A stretch of 12,284 bases of DNA from assembly GCA_910578575.1 (NCBI GenBank), contig CAJTQP010000069.1:1-12284 (forward strand), in the 5' to 3' direction. The stretch comes from an uncultured Oscillospiraceae bacterium (lineage in GTDB: Bacteria; Bacillota; Clostridia; Oscillospirales; Oscillospiraceae). The position numbers and the translations under genes were made by a program. Each line of letters starts with the position of its first letter. Position 1 is the first letter of the stretch. Below the pieces are notes generated by a model. It did no database searches. It saw only the letters and a list, made by a program, of their open reading frames with translations, and was not told where the DNA came from. This document shows, in pieces, positions 1 through 6,087 of the stretch.

Positions 1-26
1 CAGCCTGTCAAAAAAGCCTCGCAGAG

Positions 27-250
27 TTCGTGCCCGCAGGCACGAAAGCAATCCAATCCGTTTTCTCCGGCGGCGTGTACGCCGGAGAAAACACTTCTCG
101 GTCTGCAAGTGTGGGGTTTGTTCGCCAAAGGCGGACAAGCCCTGCGCGCAGTCAGACCGTATCCCCCTCGTCAAAAAAGGCAAAGCCTTTTTTGACGCCC
201 TGAAAGAGGGTGTCACGGCGAAGCCCGTGACGGGTGATTCCCAGAAGTGT
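27..250. repeat. Cluster of nested hairpins in gene-free DNA
   Basis: No credible gene lies in positions 1-345. The DNA instead holds consecutive inverted repeats. These are 27-34/39-46 (8 bp, 4-base loop), 60-72/80-92 (13 bp, perfect, 7-base loop), 118-126/130-138 (9 bp with one G-T wobble), 169-181/185-197 (13 bp, perfect, loop AAA) and 212-218/225-231 (7 bp). Two longer-range pairings enclose some of them: 99-105 with 153-159, and 91-98 with 243-250, both perfect. The set could fold as a multi-branched RNA of about 160 nt or act as a composite intergenic repeat. I cannot say which strand would be transcribed. From about 251 to 345 I see only C-rich then A/T-rich sequence with no clear feature. 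The family identity is unknown to me. Confidence 0.6.
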
Positions 251-345
251 GAGTACCCCCCCACCAAAAACCACCCCGCCCACCCCACGATTTTTGAAAA
301 AGATAGACAAATTTCCGCAACATGCAATAAAAATCCAGTTTCCCC

Positions 346-374
346 TTGACAAATGAATGAAAATGCACTACAGT
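346..374 (+). promoter_or_regulatory. Sigma-A-type promoter of the dapA-dapB-lysA operon
   Basis: A perfect -35 TTGACA (346-351) is followed by exactly 17 bases and a -10 TACAGT (369-374, four of six matches to TATAAT). Transcription would begin near 381, a few bases before the P1 helix of the lysine riboswitch, which is the expected placement for a leader that must contain the whole aptamer. Confidence 0.75.
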
Positions 375-385
375 TATGTGCAAAC

Positions 386-560
386 CAGAGATAGAGGTAG
401 CGCTTCGCCAAGAGTAACCGGTGCCAATGCCTTGCAGGGCAGGGCCGGGGAAAGGGGCTGGCGCCGAAGACGGTTCCCGCTGCAAAGGGGGCCGGGCTGG
501 GCGGACAAACTAAGAGTTGTCCGACTGTCGCAAATGAACATTTGCGGAGAGCTATCCTTG
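386..560 (+). promoter_or_regulatory. Lysine riboswitch (L-box) controlling dapA-dapB-lysA
   Basis: The leader carries the conserved blocks of the lysine aptamer in order: GATAGAGG at 390-397, the AAGAGTA loop motif at 410-416, GGGGAAAGGGG at 447-457, CGCCGAAG at 462-469, CTGGGC at 497-502, GACTGTC at 523-529 and GGAGAGCTATC at 546-556. P1 is 386-394 with 552-560 (one mismatch). P4 is 503-508 with 517-522. P5 is a perfect 529-536/539-546 stem. Loop 2 (TTGCAG, 432-437) is complementary to loop 3 (CTGCAA, 480-485), matching the known kissing-loop contact of this class. The 3' strand of P1 overlaps an antiterminator: 557-563 pairs perfectly with 594-600, the 5' arm of the downstream terminator. 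Lysine binding should hold P1, free the terminator and stop transcription before dapA. Confidence 0.93.
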
Positions 561-594
561 ATATAATGTGCGCCTCCTGTGGTGCCGTCTTATT

Positions 595-632
595 ATCAAG
601 CGTGCTTTCTCCGAAGCCTGCTTGATTTTTTT
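595..632 (+). terminator. Riboswitch-controlled intrinsic terminator before dapA
   Basis: Arms 595-602 and 619-626 pair (7 Watson-Crick pairs plus a G-T). After one mismatch, 604-607 pairs with 614-617 around the loop at 608-613. A run of seven T (626-632) follows. The 5' arm is also the target of the antiterminator strand at 557-563, so the two structures exclude each other. Confidence 0.88.
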
Positions 633-678
633 GGTTTTATCGGGCAGAGCAACTGATATATTGCAGGAGGAACTGAAC

Positions 679-1572
679 ATGAAGACCCAAACCCCCATTT
701 TCCAAGGCATCGCCACCGCCCTTGTCACCCCCACCACCCCCCAGGGTGTGGACTATGACCGCTTCGGCACCCTCATCGACTGGCAGATCGCCCAGGGCAT
801 CAACGGCCTGGTGATCTGCGGCACCAGCGGCGAGAGCTCCACCCTCTCCGACGACGAACACCGCCGGGTGATCGCCTACGCCGTGGAGCGGGTCAACGGC
901 CGGGTGCCCGTGATTGCCGGCACCGGCAGCAACGAGACCGCCTACGCCATCGAGCTCACCAAGAGCGCCTGCGCCGACGGGGCGGACGCCGTGCTGGTGG
1001 TGACCCCTTATTACAACAAGACCACCCAGAAGGGCCTGGTGGCCATGTATAGCGCCATCGCTGATGCCAGCACCAAGCCCGTGATCCTTTACAACGTCCC
1101 CAGCCGCACCGGCATCAACATCGAGCCCTCTACTTACGCCGCCCTGGCGGATCACCCCCGTATCGCCGCCATCAAAGAGGCCAACAGCGACATCTCCAAG
1201 ATCGTGGAGGCCTTCTCCCTGGTGGGGGATAAGCTGGATATTTATGCTGGCAACGACGACCAGATCGTCCCCATCCTGGCCATGGGAGGCAAGGGCTGCA
1301 TCTCCGTGCTGTCCAACGTCATCCCCGCCCAGACTGTGGCCCTGGCAGACAAGTTCTTCGCCGGGGACCTGGCGGGTTCCGCCAAGCTCCAGTGCGATTT
1401 CATGCCCCTGGTGCGCTCCCTGTTCTGCGAGACCAACCCCATCCCCGTGAAGGCCGCCATGGCTGCCATGGGCTATTGCGAAAACTACCTCCGCCTGCCC
1501 CTGGTGCCCATGGAGGAGGACCACTACCAGACCATGCTGACCCGGATGCGCGCCCTGGGCGTCCAGGTCTGA
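679..1572 (+). CDS. dapA: 4-hydroxy-tetrahydrodipicolinate synthase
   Basis: DapA condenses pyruvate with aspartate-semialdehyde, the first committed step of the diaminopimelate/lysine branch, in the cytoplasm. The 297-residue product has the normal family length and TIM-barrel layout. Visible motifs are GTSGES (48-53, substrate-binding threonine/serine region), YNVPSRTG (138-145, with the proton-relay tyrosine and the carboxylate-binding arginine), the Schiff-base lysine K166 in AAIKEA, and NPIPVK near 253-258. The ATG at 679 is chosen because AGGAGG (665-670) sits 8 bases upstream. The frame stays open back to 568, but that would place the start inside the riboswitch expression platform, so I reject the longer form. 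It is first in the riboswitch-controlled operon, 24 bases before dapB. Confidence 0.97.
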   Translation: MKTQTPIFQGIATALVTPTTPQGVDYDRFGTLIDWQIAQGINGLVICGTSGESSTLSDDEHRRVIAYAVERVNGRVPVIAGTGSNETAYAIELTKSACADGADAVLVVTPYYNKTTQKGLVAMYSAIADASTKPVILYNVPSRTGINIEPSTYAALADHPRIAAIKEANSDISKIVEAFSLVGDKLDIYAGNDDQIVPILAMGGKGCISVLSNVIPAQTVALADKFFAGDLAGSAKLQCDFMPLVRSLFCETNPIPVKAAMAAMGYCENYLRLPLVPMEEDHYQTMLTRMRALGVQV

Positions 1573-1596
1573 GCACAAAGATCGGAGGATCTCTCT

Positions 1597-2325
1597 ATGG
1601 AAGTCATCGTCAACGGCGCCCTGGGGCGCATGGGCCAGCAGGTGTGCCGCCTGCTGGAGGAGGACCGCATCCCCCTGACGGCAGTGGACCGGGCCGGGGG
1701 CAGCGGCATCTATGAAAACCTCTTCGACTACACAGGCAGCGCCGACGTGGTGATCGACTTCTCCAACCACGCCGGGGTGGCAGAGCTGTTGGAGTATTGC
1801 AAGGCCCGAAAGCTCCCCCTGGTGGCGGCCACCACCGGCTATACTCCGGAGGAGTTCGCCCTGCTGGAGGAGGCCGCGAAGACCATTCCCATCTTCCAGT
1901 CCTATAACATGTCTGTGGGGGTGGCGCTGCTGGCCCGGCTGGTGAAGCAGGCGGCAGCCATCTTCGGGGGCTGCGATGTGGAGATCATCGAGGCCCACCA
2001 CAACCGCAAGGCCGACGCCCCCAGCGGCACCGCCCTGCTCCTGGCCGAGGCGGTGCGGGAGAAGCGGCCGGAGGCGGAACTGGTCCTGGGCCGTTCCGGC
2101 CAGGGGAAGCGCAGCCCCAACGAGATCGGCATCCACGCCCTGCGCATGGGCAACGTGGTGGGGGAACACGAGGTGATTTTCGCCACGGACAACCAGACCA
2201 TCTCCCTCAAGCACCAGGCCCACGACCGGGCCCTCTTTGCCGAGGGTGCCCTCACCGCCGCCAATTTCATCGTGAAACAGGCCCCCGGCTTCTACCACAT
2301 GGACGACCTGCTGGGGCCCACCTGA
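1597..2325 (+). CDS. dapB: 4-hydroxy-tetrahydrodipicolinate reductase
   Basis: DapB reduces the DapA product to tetrahydrodipicolinate using NAD(P)H. The 242-residue protein starts with a Rossmann fold carrying GALGRMG (7-13), then DFS (54-56) and TTGY (79-82) in the cofactor and hinge region. The catalytic signature HHNRKADAPSGTA lies at 134-146, with the paired histidines and the lysine that act in hydride transfer and substrate binding. The length is slightly short against about 270 residues in E. coli but normal for Firmicutes. GGAGG at 1584-1588 lies 8 bases before the ATG. It sits 24 bases after dapA and 39 bases before lysA, so all three should share the riboswitch-controlled transcript. 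Confidence 0.97.
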   Translation: MEVIVNGALGRMGQQVCRLLEEDRIPLTAVDRAGGSGIYENLFDYTGSADVVIDFSNHAGVAELLEYCKARKLPLVAATTGYTPEEFALLEEAAKTIPIFQSYNMSVGVALLARLVKQAAAIFGGCDVEIIEAHHNRKADAPSGTALLLAEAVREKRPEAELVLGRSGQGKRSPNEIGIHALRMGNVVGEHEVIFATDNQTISLKHQAHDRALFAEGALTAANFIVKQAPGFYHMDDLLGPT

Positions 2326-2364
2326 GCCATACGCCACCGAGAGAGAAAGAGAGAGGGAAGTATC

Positions 2365-3660
2365 ATGCTGTATGAACATCTGGGGATCAACGAAAAGGGC
2401 CACCTGACCATTGGGGGCCTGGACGCCGTGGACCTGGCGGCGGAGTTTGGGGCGCCCCTGTATGTCCTGGACGAGGACCGGGTCCGGGCCAACTGCCGCC
2501 GCTATACCCAGGCCATGGGACAGTACATGCCCGCCGGGTCTCAGCCCCTGTTCGCCGGGAAGGCCCTGTGTTTCAAGGGTCTCTACCCTGTATTAAAGGA
2601 AGAGGGCATGGGGGCGGACGTGGTCTCCCCTGGGGAGATCTATACCGCCCTGGCCGGGGGCTTCCCGCCGGAACAGCTCTACTTCCACGGCAACAACAAG
2701 ACCGATGAGGACATCCAATACGCCCTGGACCAGGGCGTGGGCCACTTCATTGTGGACAATCCCCTGGAGCTGGCCCAGTTGAACCACTTCGCCGGGGCGC
2801 GGGGGAGACGGCAAAAAGTCCTCCTCCGGGTAACGCCGGGCATCGACCCCCACACCCTGCAAGCCATCAACACCGGGCGTATCGACTGTCAGTTTGGCGT
2901 CCCCATCGAGACGGGACAGGCCGCCGCCTTCGTGGCAGAGGCCCTTACCATGGAGCACCTGGAGGTGGAGGGCTTCCACAGCCACATCGGCTCCCAGATC
3001 TTCGAGGCGGAACCCTTCTGCGACGCGGTGGATATCCTGCTGAACTTCGCCCAGGACCTCCGGGAGAAGCTGGGCTTCACCGTCCAGGTGCTGAACCTGG
3101 GAGGCGGCTTCGGGGTGCGGTATCAGGAAAGTGATCCCCAGGTGGACATCCCCGGCAACATCCGCGCCCTGGCAGAGCATTTGGAGACGGGCTGCGCCGC
3201 AAAGGGCTATCCCCTCCCCCGCATCCTTCTGGAGCCGGGGCGGAGTATTGTGGCCGACGCCGGGGTCACCCTCTACCAGGTGGGCGGGGTCAAGACCATC
3301 CAGGGTTATCGCAGCTATGTGACGGTGAACGGCGGCATGACGGACAACCCCCGCTATGCCCTCTACCAGTCCCCTTACACCGTCCTCCCGGCGGACCGGA
3401 TGGACGACCCGGCAGACTTCCTCTGCTCTGTGGCAGGGCGCTGCTGTGAGAGCGGGGATTTGATCCAGGAGAACATCCACCTGCCCCAGATGCAGCGGGG
3501 GGATCTGTTGGCGGTGCTCACCACGGGGGCCTATAACTTCACCATGGCCTCCAACTACAACCGCCTGTGCCGTCCGGCCCTGGTGATGCTCCGGGAGGGG
3601 AAGGCCCGGTTGGCTGTGCGGCGGCAGACTTTTGAGGATTTGACTGCCTGTGAGCTTTGA
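2365..3660 (+). CDS. lysA: Diaminopimelate decarboxylase
   Basis: LysA removes CO2 from meso-diaminopimelate to give L-lysine, the last step of the pathway, using pyridoxal phosphate. The 431-residue protein has the alanine-racemase-like barrel followed by the beta-domain of group IV decarboxylases. The PLP lysine is K66 in FAGKA. Others are HSHIGS (205-210), the glycine-rich GGGFG phosphate loop (246-250), EPGRS (290-294) and the dimer-interface CESGD (361-365), followed by the GAYNF segment (388-392) with its substrate-side tyrosine. Purine-rich GAGGGAAG (2353-2360) precedes the ATG. The stretch just upstream (about 2339-2360) is almost entirely A and G. It is the last gene of the operon, and the enzymes between DapB and LysA are not encoded in this window. 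Confidence 0.97.
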   Translation: MLYEHLGINEKGHLTIGGLDAVDLAAEFGAPLYVLDEDRVRANCRRYTQAMGQYMPAGSQPLFAGKALCFKGLYPVLKEEGMGADVVSPGEIYTALAGGFPPEQLYFHGNNKTDEDIQYALDQGVGHFIVDNPLELAQLNHFAGARGRRQKVLLRVTPGIDPHTLQAINTGRIDCQFGVPIETGQAAAFVAEALTMEHLEVEGFHSHIGSQIFEAEPFCDAVDILLNFAQDLREKLGFTVQVLNLGGGFGVRYQESDPQVDIPGNIRALAEHLETGCAAKGYPLPRILLEPGRSIVADAGVTLYQVGGVKTIQGYRSYVTVNGGMTDNPRYALYQSPYTVLPADRMDDPADFLCSVAGRCCESGDLIQENIHLPQMQRGDLLAVLTTGAYNFTMASNYNRLCRPALVMLREGKARLAVRRQTFEDLTACEL

Positions 3661-3683
3661 TTGTAGATATTGATAGATAGCGT

Positions 3684-3718
3684 AAGGCCCGCCCTGGGTG
3701 CGTTCCAGGGCGGGCCTT
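3684..3718. terminator. Bidirectional terminator-like hairpin after lysA
   Basis: A perfect 14-bp stem (3684-3697 with 3705-3718) around a 7-base loop lies between the convergent ends of lysA (+) and the antitoxin gene (-). Neither side has a clean T-run (TTGTGCTATTCT on the + side), so I call it a probable terminator or transcript end-stabilising hairpin serving both genes. Confidence 0.75.
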
Positions 3719-3740
3719 GTGCTATTCTAAAGCGTTTTTC

Positions 3741-4016
3741 TCATGTGCGCAAATCAGCAAACAGCTCATCCAGATCGGTATACTTTTTCACAGAGGGGTC
3801 ATTCGCGATCCGTTCTGCCTCTAGCATAGCGGCAATGGCTTCTTTGTCCGGCTTGGGTAGCTTGACCTCAAAGGGTAGCCCTCCCACATAGAGGCACTGA
3901 CGCAGGAAAATGTTGATGGCAGTGGTCAGGGTCATCCCCAGTTGACCAAAGAGCTCTTCGCAGTCCTCTTTGATATCACTGTCTATGCGGACGCTGAAAG
4001 TCGTTGTATTCGCCAC
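3741..4016 (-). CDS. relB: RelB/DinJ-family antitoxin (no toxin gene adjacent)
   Basis: The 91-residue product fits the RelB/DinJ type II antitoxin family, which binds DNA as a ribbon-helix-helix dimer and neutralises an mRNA-cleaving RelE/YafQ-type toxin. The strand TTTFSVRID (4-12) is followed by helix DIKEDCEELFGQLG and then TLTTAINIFLRQCLYVGGLPFEV, a characteristic stretch of this family. The C-terminal tail YTDLDELFADLRT is the usual toxin-wrapping part. I place the start at the GTG at 4016 because AAAGGGG lies 8 bases upstream. The in-frame ATG at 4070 lies upstream of the -10 box of the apparent promoter and could not be in that transcript. No toxin gene follows: only about 80 bases separate it from lysA. 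It may be solitary, act with a toxin elsewhere, or be a leftover. Confidence 0.85.
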   Translation of the reverse strand: MANTTTFSVRIDSDIKEDCEELFGQLGMTLTTAINIFLRQCLYVGGLPFEVKLPKPDKEAIAAMLEAERIANDPSVKKYTDLDELFADLRT

Positions 4017-4049
4017 AACAAACACCCCTTTGTGTTCAGATTTGCGTAT

Positions 4050-4078
4050 ATTATATGTCATTTGCAACACAAAATCAA
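4050..4078 (-). promoter_or_regulatory. Promoter of the antitoxin gene
   Basis: On the - strand, TTGATT (4078-4073) is separated by exactly 17 bases from a perfect TATAAT (4055-4050). The predicted start near 4043 gives a leader of about 27 bases before the GTG at 4016. An autoregulatory operator is expected for this family, but I see no clear palindrome that I could assign. Confidence 0.75.
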
Positions 4079-4142
4079 TCTATTTGCCCCCCAAATCAGC
4101 GCAACAGCATTAAAAAAGAATAGCGGGGATATGGGAGCGCAT

Positions 4143-4294
4143 GGGCCGCCGAGGGCGGCGGCCCCTACAACGACACGTTTATGTCCTCACCGCCCATAGG
4201 TTCACAATGAACGTGGTTGGGCGGTTCCATGTGAACCTCACTTGGCGTGGGGGAATCCCACGTTGGATGTAGGGGCCGGCGCCTTCGCCGGCCC
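4143..4294. repeat. Inverted pair of short GC-rich palindromic repeats
   Basis: Two palindromes face each other: 4143-4150/4157-4164 (8 bp) and 4273-4281/4286-4294 (9 bp). Their inner edges carry the same 11 bases in opposite orientation (CGGCCCCTACA at 4159-4169 and TGTAGGGGCCG at 4268-4278). Between them are further stems: 4199-4206/4230-4237 (8 bp), a competing 4189-4196/4218-4225 (8 bp) and 4246-4251/4257-4262 (6 bp). The arrangement resembles a small non-coding MITE-like element or a pair of REP-type palindromes. I saw no transposase and no convincing target-site duplication. Confidence 0.6.
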
Positions 4295-4331
4295 ACGGTT
4301 ACAAAGCACTTTTTTCAAAAGCGACAAATCC

Positions 4332-4469
4332 TTATACATCCGGCCCGTCCTCGATCAAATCGTGCCGCGTCCCCATCCCCGCGTCAAGCTGCGCAATCGA
4401 CCGGCGCAATACGTCTTGGTTCGTCTCATTCCAAAAGGGGTCCGTGGTAATGGAGAAGGGGATGCGCTG
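4332..4469 (-). pseudogene. C-terminal relic of a second RelB-type antitoxin
   Basis: Read on the - strand, 45 codons bounded upstream by TGA (4472-4470) and ending at TAA (4334-4332) encode a peptide that begins QRIPFSITTDPFWNETNQ and continues LRRSIAQLDAG to DLIEDGPDV. The pattern IPF, then DPF(W/Y)NE.N, LR.SI.QL.AG and H.LIE resembles the C-terminal half of many RelB/DinJ antitoxins. The ribbon-helix-helix half is missing and there is no start codon or ribosome binding site in frame. It therefore looks like a decayed fragment, different in sequence from the intact antitoxin 320 bases away. Assignment is by motif memory only. Confidence 0.6.
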
Positions 4470-4489
4470 TCAACGAGGACATAAGAAGC

Positions 4490-4515
4490 GGGCCGTCCGG
4501 CAATCCAGACGGCCC
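4490..4515 (-). terminator. Terminator hairpin after the MATE exporter gene
   Basis: An 11-bp stem (4490-4500 with 4505-4515) around a 4-base loop begins 14 bases past the exporter stop codon. The one imperfect pair is a G-U wobble in - strand RNA but a C/A mismatch in + strand RNA. That fits use by the - strand transcript. The T-tract is weak. Confidence 0.6.
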
Positions 4516-4529
4516 ACGAATTTTCAGCG

Positions 4530-5867
4530 TTATCCCTGACTCGCCGCCAGCACCGGCTTACGGTGCTCCGCCCGCCGCAGCAGGGCAAAGCCCAGCAGGA
4601 CGCTGAGGACCTCCCCCACCAGGGCGGCCATCCAGATGCCGCTGCTGCCGGTGAGGGCATTCAGGGCCAGGAGGGTGCCAGGCAGGAGGACGAAGCCCCG
4701 GCCCAGGGAGAGCAGCATGGAGGAGGGACCCCGGCCCAAGGCCGCGAAGTACCCGGCCAGGGCGATGGAGAAGCCCGTCAACAGGTAGGACAGGGCGTAC
4801 TGCCGCAGGGCGGAGACCGCGTCGGCGTACAGAACGTTCTCCCCCTCCAAGAGGATGGACACCACCGGCCCTGGGGCCAGTTGGCAGATCAGCTCTATGA
4901 CGACCCCTGTCACCACCACGGTGATGAGGCACTTTTGCAAGAAGCTCCGGCTGGCAGCGTGGTCGTTGTGGCCCTCCGCCAGGCTCACCAGGGGCATCAT
5001 GCCCTGGGCGATGCCCTGCATCAAGAAGAACACCAGGATGGTGATGTAAGAGATCACCGCGTAGATGGGAAGGCTCTCCTCCCCCAGGGTGGACACGATC
5101 ACATGGTTATACAGCATGGTCAAAAAGCCCAGGACGAACTCCACGGAGCAGTCCGCCACCCCCAGGGGCAGGCCCTCCACCACCTTTTTCAGGTTCCACT
5201 TGAACTTGCGAAACCGCAGGTTGGACTTGCCGGAGAGGAAATAGGCCAGGAAGAAGATCAAGCTGCCGGTGTGGGACAGCCCCGTAGCCAGGGCGGAGCC
5301 CAGGACCTCCAGGTGCAGGTGGAAGATGAAGATATAGTCCAGGCCGATGTGGATGACGAAGCTGATGGCCATGCCGATCATGGCCAGTTGCGGCCGTCCG
5401 TCCACCTTCACCATCACCTCCAGGCAGTAGGAGAGGATGATACACACGGAGAAGAGGCACACCACGTGGAGATATTGGGAGGAATAGCCGATGGTCAGCG
5501 CACGGGCGCCCAGAAGATAGGCCAAAGGCTTGGCAAACATGGACACCGCCACGCTGATGACAGCGGAGACAATGAGGATCACCACCACGATCTGGGTGAA
5601 TAGTTCCTCCGCCTTCTTCTGGTCCCCCTTCCCCAAGGCAAAGGCGCAGAGGGTGGAGGTCCCCATGGTCAGCAGTACCGCCAGGCCCGACAATACATTG
5701 ATAAAGGGCAGGGAGAGGTTCACCGCCGCCATGGCCAGGTCACTGACGCCCTTGGCCACGAAGATGCCGTCGATGATGGTGTAGGAGGAGAAGATCACCA
5801 TCGCCGCCATGGAGGGGAGGGCAAAGTGGAAGAAGTTCTTCCAGCTAGGATTCAACGCTTTGTTCAT
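4530..5867 (-). CDS. MATE-family multidrug/cation efflux transporter
   Basis: The 445-residue inner-membrane protein belongs to the MATE (MOP superfamily) exporters, which expel organic cations or drugs in exchange for Na+ or H+. The N-terminal part shows the family pattern FALPSMAAMVIFSSYTIID followed by GIFVAKGVSDLAMAAVNLSLP, and later GKGDQKKAEELFTQ on the cytoplasmic side. Many hydrophobic segments, about twelve, are spread over two halves. It most resembles the MepA-like branch by eye. The ATG at 5867 has AGGTG about 6 bases upstream. An in-frame GTG at 5876 with AAGGA 5 bases upstream is a real alternative and would add three residues. It is divergent from the MerR-type regulator at 6088 and its promoter carries a MerR-type operator, so induction by the exporter's own substrates is likely. 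The substrate cannot be named. Confidence 0.92.
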   Translation of the reverse strand: MNKALNPSWKNFFHFALPSMAAMVIFSSYTIIDGIFVAKGVSDLAMAAVNLSLPFINVLSGLAVLLTMGTSTLCAFALGKGDQKKAEELFTQIVVVILIVSAVISVAVSMFAKPLAYLLGARALTIGYSSQYLHVVCLFSVCIILSYCLEVMVKVDGRPQLAMIGMAISFVIHIGLDYIFIFHLHLEVLGSALATGLSHTGSLIFFLAYFLSGKSNLRFRKFKWNLKKVVEGLPLGVADCSVEFVLGFLTMLYNHVIVSTLGEESLPIYAVISYITILVFFLMQGIAQGMMPLVSLAEGHNDHAASRSFLQKCLITVVVTGVVIELICQLAPGPVVSILLEGENVLYADAVSALRQYALSYLLTGFSIALAGYFAALGRGPSSMLLSLGRGFVLLPGTLLALNALTGSSGIWMAALVGEVLSVLLGFALLRRAEHRKPVLAASQG

Positions 5868-5969
5868 TCTAATCACCTGATTCCTTACGACTTACTATGT
5901 TCATTCTTTTATGGATTCCGGACAGGCTAGGCCCTGCACTGTCCGGCAGACCGCGGTCTCCAGCGGCCC

Positions 5970-5998
5970 TTGCGGCCGCCTTTGTTTTTTGCTATACT
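5970..5998 (+). promoter_or_regulatory. Promoter of the MerR-type regulator gene
   Basis: TTGCGG (5970-5975) lies exactly 17 bases from TATACT (5993-5998), giving a predicted start near 6005. That start falls in the -10 box of the opposing exporter promoter and just before the dyad operator, so the regulator probably controls its own synthesis. The leader before the ATG is about 83 bases. A 12-bp perfect palindrome, AGACCGCGGTCT, lies just upstream at 5948-5959 and has no assigned role. Confidence 0.6.
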
Positions 5999-5999
5999 G

Positions 6000-6030
6000 A
6001 GGATAAACCATGGGGTTACCCCAGAGTCAA
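6000..6030 (-). promoter_or_regulatory. MerR-type exporter promoter with 19-bp spacer and dyad operator
   Basis: On the - strand, TTGACT (6030-6025) and TATCCT (6005-6000) are separated by exactly 19 bases, CTGGGGTAACCCCATGGTT. Normal promoters have 16-18. The spacer contains the dyad TGGGGT-A-ACCCCA (+ strand 6011-6023). A long spacer with a central inverted repeat is the hallmark of promoters activated by MerR-family proteins, which untwist the DNA to realign the boxes. Transcription would start near 5993 and lead into the exporter gene after about 125 bases. Confidence 0.85.
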
Positions 6031-6087
6031 GGGGATTTCAAAAAATTTTTCTTTCTTTTTTCTATCGTCAGAAACGGGAGGCTGTCT

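Noticed and set aside
27..250. Possible CRISPR array in the hairpin cluster
   Set aside because: The hairpins differ in sequence and spacing; there is no repeated direct unit.
562..567. Perfect TATAAT inside the first riboswitch leader
   Set aside because: No acceptable -35 box lies 16-18 bases upstream (539-544 reads CATTTG), and the bases belong to the antiterminator region.
568..678. Possible longer DapA starting at 568
   Set aside because: The extension would lie within the riboswitch expression platform and terminator, while AGGAGG sits at the proper distance before the ATG at 679.
637..2403. Very long open frame (588 codons) on the - strand across dapA and dapB
   Set aside because: It mirrors the codon phase of strongly supported genes in GC-rich DNA, and its product is His/Gly/Val-rich low-complexity sequence without family motifs.
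4017..4070. N-terminal extension of the antitoxin from the ATG at 4070
   Set aside because: That ATG is upstream of the -10 box; GTG at 4016 has a well-spaced AAAGGGG and begins just before the conserved ribbon-helix-helix strand.
4563..5603. Open frame of 346 codons on the + strand opposite the MATE gene
   Set aside because: Gln/Gly/His-rich shadow without motifs; the opposite strand encodes a clear membrane transporter.
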